Shown: positions 1 to 5,027, numbered from the stretch's first letter. The stretch: DNA of 5,375 nt from an uncultured bacterium (GCA_903920485.1 CAIXMG010000054.1:1-5375); one strand, 5' to 3'. Notes: a model not told the origin generated them from the sequence alone. A program made the numbers and translations.

Positions 1-1431
1 ACCGTCGACGGGAACCGCCTTGCCCGTATTCGGGACGATCTTCTGAACCAATCGCTGTGCCATCGACATCAGCAAAGTCGGAGCAATCAGGTACGGATCC
101 ACGCCCATGTCTATCAATCGAGGAATCGCACCGATCGCACTGTTGGTGTGAAGTGTTGCGAACACCAGGTGTCCAGTGAGTGCTGCCTGGATGGCAAGTC
201 CTGCCGTTTCCTTGTCACGGATTTCCCCGACCATGATCACGTCGGGATCCTGTCGCAGGATCGTTCGCAGACCGTTGGCAAAGTCATAGCCGATCTCGGG
301 CTTGACCTGCGACTGGCTCATGCCGGGAATGTTGTACTCGATCGGATCTTCGAGCGACACGACGTTCAGCCCCTCGCGGTCGATCTCCTTGATCATGGCA
401 TAGAGCGTCGTCGACTTACCCTCGCCGGTCGGTCCGGTCATGAGGATCATGCCGTGCGGACGCGTGATGATCTGCCGAATCGTGGCCAAGTGTTCCGGCG
501 AAAGGCCTACGTCATCAAGCGTCTTGACCCCTCGCTCGGGATCAAGGATTCGGATCACGACCTTCTCGCCGTAGAACGTCGGGAACGTCGAGACACGGAA
601 GTCCACCTTTCGCTCCTGGGCGGTTCCCTTGTCGACGGTCGCGGCAAAGCGGCCGTCCTGCGGCTTGCGCTTCTCGTCAAGCTTCATGCTGTTGGTCAGC
701 GTCTTGATTTTCGCGACGATCGAACTGTGAAACGACTTGTTGGGACGAAGCGAAGTATGAAGAATTCCGTCCACGCGGTAGCGGACTCGCAGCTCGCGAT
801 CGGTCGGTTCGATGTGGATGTCGGAGGCACCGCCGTCGATCGCATTCTTGATGATCACGCCGATCATCTTCGTGGCAGGAGCGTCTTCCGTAATGGAACC
901 GTCGGCGTTGACTGCGTCCTTTTCGTCGACTTCGTCGTTCGGCACGTCGAGGATCTCGTCAGCCATAAAGCTGGCTCCCCCGCCTCCTTCGTCATCGGAA
1001 AGCGGTGTCACGCCGTGATAACCCTCGGTCAGTTTTTTATAATCGCCGTACGAGATCACGAACCGGTCGATCGGCATCTTGATCTTCGAGGAGATGAACT
1101 GGATCGCACCTTCGGCACCCACGTCGCCAGGATCGAGCATTCCGACCTCCAAAGCTCCGTCCTTCATTCCGATCGGCACCAGCTTGTAGTTCATCGATGC
1201 GTCTTCCGCAACGTACTTCAAAACGTCAAAGGAGAAATTTTGAAAGTTGATGGTGCGTTCCGGCAACGAATAAAACTGGCTTTTTGCCTGACGGACCAGG
1301 TCACCGTCGATGCCTTCCGATTCCAAAGCACGGTCGATATCGCCGTTCATCGACTTGGCCTTTTCGATGATGTCCTCCATCTGGTAGCGGTTGATGAGGG
1401 ACATTTTGACGAGTTGTTCGAGAAATCCCAT
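1..1431 (-). CDS. pilB: PilB/GspE-family type IV pilus extension ATPase (C-terminus beyond window)
   Basis: Hexameric cytoplasmic ATPase that drives assembly of pilin subunits at the T4P base. The 477 codons present begin at ATG 1431-1429 and run off the left edge. Residues 1-140 resemble the GspE/PilB N-terminal domain. Residues about 141-187 are an acidic, Gly-rich linker. The second N-domain follows, with ASDIHIEP (202-209) and RVDGILH (219-225). The motor core has Walker A GPTGEGKST (333-341), an Asp-box around LEDPIEY (360-366), Walker B VIMVGEIRD with Glu403, and a His-box at TGHLVFATLHTN (419-430). Two oddities: Glu337 sits in the Walker A loop where Ser is usual, and the segment after the His-box reads IVPNTGK, where many PilB/GspE proteins carry the first CxxC of a zinc motif. 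Family members run about 560-580 residues, so roughly 80-100 are missing. PilT retraction ATPases lack the N-terminal domain seen here, which argues for PilB. The start is supported by the adjacent promoter. Confidence 0.95.
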   Translation of the reverse strand, partial: MGFLEQLVKMSLINRYQMEDIIEKAKSMNGDIDRALESEGIDGDLVRQAKSQFYSLPERTINFQNFSFDVLKYVAEDASMNYKLVPIGMKDGALEVGMLDPGDVGAEGAIQFISSKIKMPIDRFVISYGDYKKLTEGYHGVTPLSDDEGGGGASFMADEILDVPNDEVDEKDAVNADGSITEDAPATKMIGVIIKNAIDGGASDIHIEPTDRELRVRYRVDGILHTSLRPNKSFHSSIVAKIKTLTNSMKLDEKRKPQDGRFAATVDKGTAQERKVDFRVSTFPTFYGEKVVIRILDPERGVKTLDDVGLSPEHLATIRQIITRPHGMILMTGPTGEGKSTTLYAMIKEIDREGLNVVSLEDPIEYNIPGMSQSQVKPEIGYDFANGLRTILRQDPDVIMVGEIRDKETAGLAIQAALTGHLVFATLHTNSAIGAIPRLIDMGVDPYLIAPTLLMSMAQRLVQKIVPNTGKAVPVDG

Positions 1432-1439
1432 ATGGGGTT

Positions 1440-1448
1440 ATTGTACCA
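1440..1448 (-). promoter_or_regulatory. Extended -10 promoter of pilB
   Basis: Reading the minus strand, TGG (1448-1446) precedes TACAAT (1445-1440), which is an extended -10 (TGn plus a 5/6 match to TATAAT). No convincing -35 lies 16-18 nt upstream (TGCATT at 1468-1463 is poor), as is common for extended -10 promoters. Eight bases separate the hexamer from the pilB ATG. The predicted transcription start is therefore about position 1433, only two bases before the start codon, giving an essentially leaderless mRNA. No experimental start is available. Confidence 0.6.
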
Positions 1449-1479
1449 CAATCTATTTAATGAATGCACTCATCCTTAA

Positions 1480-1494
1480 GATAAATTTTTTATC
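1480..1494. repeat. 15-bp inverted repeat in the pilB-hicB spacer
   Basis: Perfect inverted repeat GATAAA-TTT-TTTATC (6-bp arms, 3-nt centre). It lies about 35 bp upstream of the pilB -10 and about 100 bp upstream of hicB. It could be an operator, but an A/T palindrome of this size in an AT-rich spacer can arise by chance. It is not followed by a T-run that would suggest a terminator. Confidence 0.35.
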
Positions 1495-1525
1495 AAGAAA
1501 CCTGTTTGCCTTGAATATTTCTTTA

Positions 1526-1540
1526 TCTAGCCTTGCTAGA
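1526..1540. repeat. 15-bp inverted repeat upstream of hicB
   Basis: Perfect inverted repeat TCTAGC-CTT-GCTAGA (6-bp arms, 3-nt centre), 53 bp before the hicB start. It has the same 6-3-6 layout as the repeat at 1480-1494 but a different sequence. Its position suits an operator for the toxin-antitoxin pair, since such operons are usually autoregulated through palindromes near the promoter. The encoded HicB has no obvious DNA-binding domain, so this role is only a possibility. Confidence 0.4.
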
Positions 1541-1579
1541 CTTGCCATGTCGAAATTATTTGCAAAATTAAATGTAAGT

Positions 1580-1585
1580 GATACT
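1580..1585 (+). promoter_or_regulatory. Candidate -10 for hicBA
   Basis: GATACT (4/6 match to TATAAT) ends 8 nt before the hicB ATG, the same spacing as the pilB -10. No good -35 is present at 17 nt: TTGCAA (1560-1565) is too close, and TTGCCA (1542-1547) would pair instead with the poor hexamer AATTAA near 1566. This is a weak call based mainly on spacing. Confidence 0.25.
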
Positions 1586-1593
1586 CTCAAAGT

Positions 1594-1821
1594 ATGAAGA
1601 CCATTTCAAGAACCAACCAAAATTACCCCGTCCTTGTTGAGAAAAGCAACGATGGTTTTTTCCTGGTCAACTGCCCCCTTTTTGATGACTGTTATTCTGA
1701 AGGCCAATCGGTATCTGAAGCCCTTGAAAACATTCGTGAGATTATCGAGTTGCGCCTCGAGGAAGGAATGAAGCCTCGTCGCACATTCAAAGGGACAAAT
1801 ACCTACAGCGTTATTGTGTAA
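1594..1821 (+). CDS. hicB: HicB-family antitoxin (short form)
   Basis: This 75-residue protein would neutralise the HicA ribonuclease encoded 6 bp downstream. Residues 11-57 match the HicB/UPF0150 pattern: a first strand YPVLVEK, then DGFFLVNCPLFDDCYSEGQ (20-38), equivalent to the usual 'dGyyv.fPdlpGc.t.G' region, then the helix SVSEALENIREIIELRLEE (39-57). The common Gly before the conserved Cys is Asp here (DDC). Many HicB proteins carry a C-terminal ribbon-helix-helix or helix-turn-helix DNA-binding domain. This one ends about 18 residues after the helix and has no room for it. GC is about 44% by hand count, well below the pil genes, which suggests acquisition from elsewhere. No SD precedes the start. 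Confidence 0.88.
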   Translation: MKTISRTNQNYPVLVEKSNDGFFLVNCPLFDDCYSEGQSVSEALENIREIIELRLEEGMKPRRTFKGTNTYSVIV

Positions 1822-1827
1822 CCTCCT

Positions 1828-2055
1828 ATGCCAAAATTACCCGTTTTGTCGGGTGTCGTTGCTATGAAAGTTTTAACTCTTCATGGATACTTTTTTGAAA
1901 GACAAAAAGGAAGTCATTTAATTATGACAAAAACAGGAAGACGATCAGTACCCATTCCAAATCACAATCCTATCAGTACCGGAACCCTATTAAAAATAAT
2001 GAAGCAGGCAACGATATCTCGTGGTGAGCTTGAAGCGTATCTTAAGAACCTGTAA
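1828..2055 (+). CDS. hicA: HicA-family mRNA interferase toxin
   Basis: Small toxin of the HicA/YcfA family, whose members fold like double-stranded RNA-binding domains and cleave mRNA. The 75 residues open with the family-typical MPKLPVLSG, supporting ATG 1828. RQKGSHLIM (25-33) contains the conserved Gly-Ser-His signature, with His30 as the expected catalytic residue. VPIPNHNPISTGTLLKIMKQATIS (residues 41-64) matches the conserved C-terminal strand, the 'h.. i..GtL..Il.qa.is' helix and the stretch after it. Nothing is truncated and the catalytic His is present, so the toxin is probably functional. The antitoxin-first order is opposite to Escherichia coli hicAB but is known in other systems. 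GC is about 37% by hand count, the lowest in the window. The six-base gap after hicB is CCTCCT, a pyrimidine tract rather than an SD, so translation may depend on coupling to hicB. Confidence 0.92.
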   Translation: MPKLPVLSGVVAMKVLTLHGYFFERQKGSHLIMTKTGRRSVPIPNHNPISTGTLLKIMKQATISRGELEAYLKNL

Positions 2056-2075
2056 GACCCCTGGAGGGGTCTTTT
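2054..2075. terminator. Intrinsic terminator between hicA and the pilMNO operon
   Basis: Perfect 8-bp stem AAGACCCC (2054-2061) and GGGGTCTT (2066-2073) with loop TGGA, followed by two more T's, giving TTTT at 2072-2075. It overlaps the last two bases of the hicA stop codon and ends 9 bp from the stop of the converging minus-strand gene. The plus direction has the better T-run. On the minus strand the stem is followed only by TTAC, so termination there would be weaker, although the hairpin can form on both strands. Confidence 0.8.
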
Positions 2076-2084
2076 GGTGGTACG

Positions 2085-2528
2085 TCACCGTCCTGTTCCC
2101 GTACCGCTTGCCGAATTCGCGGCAGCAATGGCAGCGGCGATCGCGCTCTGGAGCGAGGTACTCGATACCGCAGTGCTGTCGGTTCCGACAGGGGCAAACG
2201 GATTGCGACGTCCCTGGTTGGTCACCGGCGGCAGGTTGATGCTGAGGTCCTGCAAGAGTGAGAAGCTCGGGTTTTGGAACACGGCATCCGACAATTGGAT
2301 CGTCGAGAGGTTGCGGAGAAGCACGACTACCTGCTGTCCTGTTGACGAAGCGGTACCACCCCCCGAAGCAGGCCCTGGAGTCGCTGAGGTACCTGTGCTC
2401 GCCGAGACCAATCCCGTTTGCGTTGCCGAGGAAGAACTTCCTCCCTTCGATGCGAAATAGTAAACCACCCCCCCGATGACCAGGATCGTGACGATGACGA
2501 TGATGAAGGTTGATGATTTTGATTTCAT
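2085..2528 (-). CDS. Small bitopic pilus-alignment protein in the PilP position (NPFAP motif)
   Basis: This 147-residue protein is the last gene of the pilMNO operon. ATG 2528 is 5 bp after the pilO stop, and an in-frame TTG six codons earlier would overlap pilO and is less likely. A short basic start (MKSKSS) is followed by one membrane helix (about 7-26). A Ser/Gly/Thr-rich linker (29-64) leads to a compact domain (66-115) ending GRRNPFAPVG (106-115). The tail has a short Ala-rich helix (AIAAAIAAAN) and ends SGTGTGR. There is no lipobox, unlike proteobacterial PilP lipoproteins. The R-N-P-F segment resembles the 'RDPF' region of PilP/GspC-type proteins, so I infer that it fills the PilP role outside the membrane. 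The family identity is not certain; only position, topology and this motif support it. The stop is UGA. Confidence 0.8.
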   Translation of the reverse strand: MKSKSSTFIIVIVTILVIGGVVYYFASKGGSSSSATQTGLVSASTGTSATPGPASGGGTASSTGQQVVVLLRNLSTIQLSDAVFQNPSFSLLQDLSINLPPVTNQGRRNPFAPVGTDSTAVSSTSLQSAIAAAIAAANSASGTGTGR

Positions 2529-2533
2529 AAGGT

Positions 2534-3100
2534 TTATTTCAGCCAATAGGTCTGGATCGAGACTGTGTACTGGTAGGTCTGTGACTTGGCATCGAGGGCA
2601 CTGAACGTGACCTTCTTGATGTCGATGACCCTCAGGCTTCGCTCAATGGTCTTGATGAAGCTCGTAAATGAATCGTAGGAACCGGCAACCGAGAAGTCAA
2701 TCGTGAGCGTCCCGACGCTCGGGTTGGCAGCCGGTTGGCCCGGAAGCACCGGAACCGCGGTCCCCGCCACCGAAGAACTGTTCGGATCGTTGATCTTCAC
2801 GTTCTGAAGCACCATACCGTATTGGGATGCAACGGCATCCAGTTCGAGGAGGAGCTTTACGTTTTCAGGACTTGACGGAAGCATTGTCGACAATTGGTCC
2901 AGCTGGTTCTGATCGAATGCATTGTACTTGGTCACCAGCGAGTTGCGCTCCTCTTCGAGCGTCCGAGCGTTGGCAAGAATCGTATTGTAGTCTGCTTCCT
3001 GCGTCTTGATCGCCGAAATCTGATTGTAATGCGGCACGATGAAAACGGCGAATCCTGCAATCGAGGCCACGATCATTAAGATGGAAAGGGTGAGTCTCAT
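2534..3100 (-). CDS. pilO: PilO-like type IV pilus inner-membrane alignment protein
   Basis: This 188-residue bitopic membrane protein pairs with PilN to transmit force or alignment between the cytoplasmic motor and the pilus. A two-residue cytoplasmic head (MR) is followed by a membrane helix (about 3-23). A predicted coiled coil (about 27-70; note LEEERNSLVTKYN) leads to LDQLSTMLPSSPENVKLLLELD (residues 67-88) and then YGMVLQNVKI, the usual PilO pattern of 'L..lLP...n...ll..l...a...gl.l'. The C-terminal half has LTIDFSVAGSYDSFTSFIKTIE (residues 132-153), then SLRVIDIKKVTF, the ferredoxin-like fold core found in PilO/GspM. A Pro/Ala insert (about 115-127) lies in a loop between them. The start is 4 bp after the pilN stop and has no SD, so translational coupling is likely. 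Length is near the usual 200 residues. Confidence 0.9.
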   Translation of the reverse strand: MRLTLSILMIVASIAGFAVFIVPHYNQISAIKTQEADYNTILANARTLEEERNSLVTKYNAFDQNQLDQLSTMLPSSPENVKLLLELDAVASQYGMVLQNVKINDPNSSSVAGTAVPVLPGQPAANPSVGTLTIDFSVAGSYDSFTSFIKTIERSLRVIDIKKVTFSALDAKSQTYQYTVSIQTYWLK

Positions 3101-3104
3101 AGGA

Positions 3105-3800
3105 TTAGTTGGTGGTGACCGTTATTGGAGCAGTTGTCGTCCCCGCAGGGATGACACCGGTGCTCACCGTTGGGGCAACCGTCGCCGACTGTGCCGAAGG
3201 AGCTCCCGACAGCGGTGCCGTCGAGAAATTCAGGAAGCTCGGGCTGACGCCGAAGGACACGTCGAACGAGACCTTTCCCTGGGGATTCAGGAAGAAGTTT
3301 GAGAAGATCGCATCCTTGAGGAACGTGCTTGACCCCAGGACATCCGACTGCTGAGCGATGGATCGGTATCCGTCCGAAACACCCGACATCTTCACTTCGG
3401 TGGCACCCGTCGCGTCGGTCTCAAGGTCGAACTTGTTGAACTGGACCTGCTTCAAGGTCGAAGACTCGAGAAGATCGAAAATCGGGCTGACGACCGTATG
3501 GTTTTCCACGATGAGGTTCGCATTCTTCAGCTGTTTGTCGAGAGTCTGAAGCTGGGTGATGAGCTGGGGCTCGAATGCGCTTTCCACCTTCGTGACGGAA
3601 CTTGCAAGAAGCGCCTCGTTGCTCGTCTCGTATCCCTGCCATGCGTAAACGCCGCCCGCGATGATGATCGTGATGATGAACAGAATAAGCGAGATCGACG
3701 ACAAGAGTCCCACAGGACGCGATACGGGTGCGTCTTCGGTTGCAGCAGCAACCATGGGTTTCTTGGGAATGAAAGTTGTCGTGAATTGGTTGTTGTCCAT
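3105..3800 (-). CDS. pilN: PilN-like type IV pilus alignment protein with Ser/Thr-rich tail
   Basis: Partner of PilO and membrane tether for PilM. The 231 residues start with a 30-residue cytoplasmic head containing TTTFIPKKPM (7-16). In characterised systems the PilN head carries an 'INLLP' peptide that sits in a groove of PilM; FIPKKP is at the matching place and probably does the same job. The membrane helix spans about 32-54. The external part has a coiled-coil-like stretch (about 60-100, with LQTLDKQLKNAN) and then a beta/alpha domain with FDLLESSTLKQVQFNKFDLET and KMSGVSDGYRSIAQQSDVL. Residues from about 197 to the end are rich in Ser, Thr, Ala, Pro and Val, and look unfolded or surface-exposed. 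Assignment rests on gene order, topology and the head peptide more than on close similarity. ATG 3800 has no SD, and the leader is pyrimidine-rich (CTCCTCTTTT). Confidence 0.85.
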   Translation of the reverse strand: MDNNQFTTTFIPKKPMVAAATEDAPVSRPVGLLSSISLILFIITIIIAGGVYAWQGYETSNEALLASSVTKVESAFEPQLITQLQTLDKQLKNANLIVENHTVVSPIFDLLESSTLKQVQFNKFDLETDATGATEVKMSGVSDGYRSIAQQSDVLGSSTFLKDAIFSNFFLNPQGKVSFDVSFGVSPSFLNFSTAPLSGAPSAQSATVAPTVSTGVIPAGTTTAPITVTTN

Positions 3801-3829
3801 AAAAGAGGAGCGATGCGAAAGTCCGTTTC

Positions 3830-3859
3830 AGTATACTATAGAAAATCTTTCAATGCCAA
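3830..3859 (-). promoter_or_regulatory. Candidate internal promoter before pilN
   Basis: On the minus strand TTGGCA (3859-3854, 5/6 match to TTGACA) is 18 nt from TATACT (3835-3830, 5/6 match to TATAAT). The predicted start at about 3823 leaves a 22-nt leader before the pilN ATG. The -35 and most of the spacer lie inside the last codons of pilM, so the match may be coincidental. If real, it would let pilNO and the last gene be expressed without pilM. Confidence 0.35.
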
Positions 3860-4957
3860 GCCCATCGCAACCGTAAACTCGGGTCCGGCCTTCTGAAGCA
3901 CGGGACGCATGAACTCGGGAGCCTCCGCCTTGTCGAACGGATCGGCGAACACGGTTTCGACGCCGAAGGACTGTGCGACCTTCTCGAGGAATCCGGGCAT
4001 TGCCGATCCCCCGCCCGACAGGATGATCTTGGTCACCGCCTTGTGCGACTGGCGTTCGTATTGAAGGAGAATCGTCTGCACTTCGTTGATGATGTATTGC
4101 GTGTTAGTGGTCGCGGATTCGGCAACGCGCTCCTGTCCAGCAACCGCAGTCATGCCGACGGAACGCTTGAGCTCCTCGGCCTTGTCGAAATCGATGCTGA
4201 GCGTTCGTGCAAGGGATTCGGTGGTGAATGCCGAACCACGGTTCACAACGTGATAGGCGCGGACAACGCCGTATTCGACGATTGAGATCTTCGTGCTTCC
4301 CGCCCCATAGTCGACAACCATCACGGGAGCGATCTCGCGATGGAACGACGAACGGATTGCGCTGAAGATCTCGATCTCGTTGCCACGCGTTTCAATGCCA
4401 GCTTTGGTGCTGATGTCGCGATACTGCGACAGCGTCTCGTTGCGGACCGCCACAACGACCACTTCCATTTTTGGCTGAGTACCCGCAGCAGCCTGTTCTT
4501 CCTCATATGTCTGTTTCTTGGGAACGATGTACCAGTCGAGCGATACTTCAGTCAGAGGAACCGGAATGTACTTGCGCGCCTCGTTCGGAATGATCGCCGC
4601 AAGTTCCTTTTCCGAGATCTCTGGAAGCTCAACCAGGAAGATGAGTGTCGCCTGCGACTGAATAGAAAGAACCGCGACCTTCGTGGTTACGTTCGCTTCC
4701 TTGAGGATGTCCTTGATTGCGGTAGCGATGACGTCCGGTTGAAGCGTGACGACCTTGCCGGCCTTCTCGTTGGCATACGAACCGAGTCCGAGTTCGCCGT
4801 AGGTTTCGAGCGTGATCTTGCCTCCTTGCCGTTTCAGCTGGACGACCTTGATCGCTGACGTTCCCACGTCGATGCCGACGATGCTGTTGACCGAGCCCTT
4901 GAGCGCCGAACCGATGAGCCCCTGCCCCTTCTGGATGAGATCTTGGAAAAATGACAT
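3836..4957 (-). CDS. pilM: PilM, actin-like cytoplasmic type IV pilus assembly protein
   Basis: Cytoplasmic ATP-binding protein of the actin/FtsA superfamily that binds the PilN head and connects the alignment complex to PilB. The 373 residues include phosphate loop 1 GIDVGTSAIKVVQL (28-41), the PilM-typical LPEISEKELAAIIPNEARKY (residues 111-130) followed by IPVPL, phosphate loop 2 VVDYGAGSTKISIVEYG (214-230), and the adenosine loop ILSGGGSAMPGF (312-323), with Asp30 and Asp216 in the expected phosphate-loop places. The length matches other PilM proteins (about 350-380). ATG 4957 gives MSFFQDLIQKGQGL, the usual short head before the first strand. Longer in-frame versions would read through the promoter and across the start of comF. 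It is the first gene of the operon, 35 bp before pilN. Confidence 0.97.
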   Translation of the reverse strand: MSFFQDLIQKGQGLIGSALKGSVNSIVGIDVGTSAIKVVQLKRQGGKITLETYGELGLGSYANEKAGKVVTLQPDVIATAIKDILKEANVTTKVAVLSIQSQATLIFLVELPEISEKELAAIIPNEARKYIPVPLTEVSLDWYIVPKKQTYEEEQAAAGTQPKMEVVVVAVRNETLSQYRDISTKAGIETRGNEIEIFSAIRSSFHREIAPVMVVDYGAGSTKISIVEYGVVRAYHVVNRGSAFTTESLARTLSIDFDKAEELKRSVGMTAVAGQERVAESATTNTQYIINEVQTILLQYERQSHKAVTKIILSGGGSAMPGFLEKVAQSFGVETVFADPFDKAEAPEFMRPVLQKAGPEFTVAMGLALKDFL

Positions 4958-4961
4958 GGTC

Positions 4962-4978
4962 AAATTATAGCATAATTT
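4962..4978. repeat. 17-bp palindrome over the pilM -10
   Basis: Perfect inverted repeat AAATTAT-AGC-ATAATTT (7-bp arms, 3-nt centre) that contains the whole pilM -10 hexamer. A regulator bound here would block pilM transcription. The composition is A/T-only in the arms and partly dictated by the -10 sequence itself, so chance is a real alternative. Confidence 0.4.
4964..4972 (-). promoter_or_regulatory. Extended -10 promoter of pilM (leaderless geometry)
   Basis: On the minus strand TGC (4972-4970) precedes a perfect TATAAT (4969-4964). Six bases (TTGACC) separate it from the pilM ATG. With the usual six-base gap between the hexamer and +1, transcription would start exactly at the A of the start codon. 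No -35 match is visible at 17 nt (CCCTAA), which fits dependence on the extended -10. This is the strongest promoter in the window by sequence. Confidence 0.75.
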
Positions 4979-4982
4979 AGAA

Positions 4983-5005
4983 AATCTTAGGGGAATCTTG
5001 AGGGG
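4983..5005. repeat. Imperfect tandem repeat between the pilM and comF promoters
   Basis: Two adjacent direct copies, AATCTTAGGGG (4983-4993) and AATCTTGAGGGG (4994-5005), differing by one inserted base. They lie between the divergent -10 elements of pilM and comF, about one helical turn apart. That arrangement is typical of a direct-repeat binding site for a regulator and could serve both genes. Confidence 0.5.
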
Positions 5006-5010
5006 TGAGA

Positions 5011-5019
5011 TGGTTAAAT
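5011..5019 (+). promoter_or_regulatory. Candidate extended -10 promoter of comF
   Basis: TGG (5011-5013) precedes TTAAAT (5014-5019, 4/6 match to TATAAT), with eight bases (AAACCCCC) before the comF ATG. Layout and flanking bases resemble the pilB promoter (TGG, hexamer, A-rich then C-run, ATG). The predicted start is about two bases before the ATG. The hexamer is weaker than those of pilM and pilB, so confidence is moderate. Confidence 0.45.
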
Positions 5020-5027
5020 AAACCCCC

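Noticed and set aside
148..1479. Long plus-strand open frame (443 codons) opposite pilB
   Set aside because: It is fully antisense to a gene with complete secretion-ATPase motifs. Its product is rich in Arg, Asp, His and Val without any recognisable domain, as expected from the reverse frame of a GC-rich gene.
1432..2075. Mobile element or attachment site carrying hicBA
   Set aside because: No transposase, integrase, tRNA, terminal inverted repeats or flanking direct repeats could be found by eye; only composition suggests transfer.
2085..2087. Possible UGA recoding (as in Gracilibacteria/SR1)
   Set aside because: UGA ends the PilP-position gene sensibly just before the terminator, and I saw no in-frame UGA inside the conserved genes.
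2074..2460. Plus-strand open frame of 128 codons opposite the PilP-position gene
   Set aside because: Its Pro/Glu-rich product mirrors the Ser/Gly/Thr-rich linker of the minus-strand gene. It starts just after the hicA terminator and has no family features.
2529..2546. Upstream TTG start for the PilP-position gene (six extra residues)
   Set aside because: It overlaps the end of pilO and uses a rare start codon. ATG 2528 gives a 5-bp gap like the 4-bp gap between pilN and pilO, and a typical basic head before the membrane helix.
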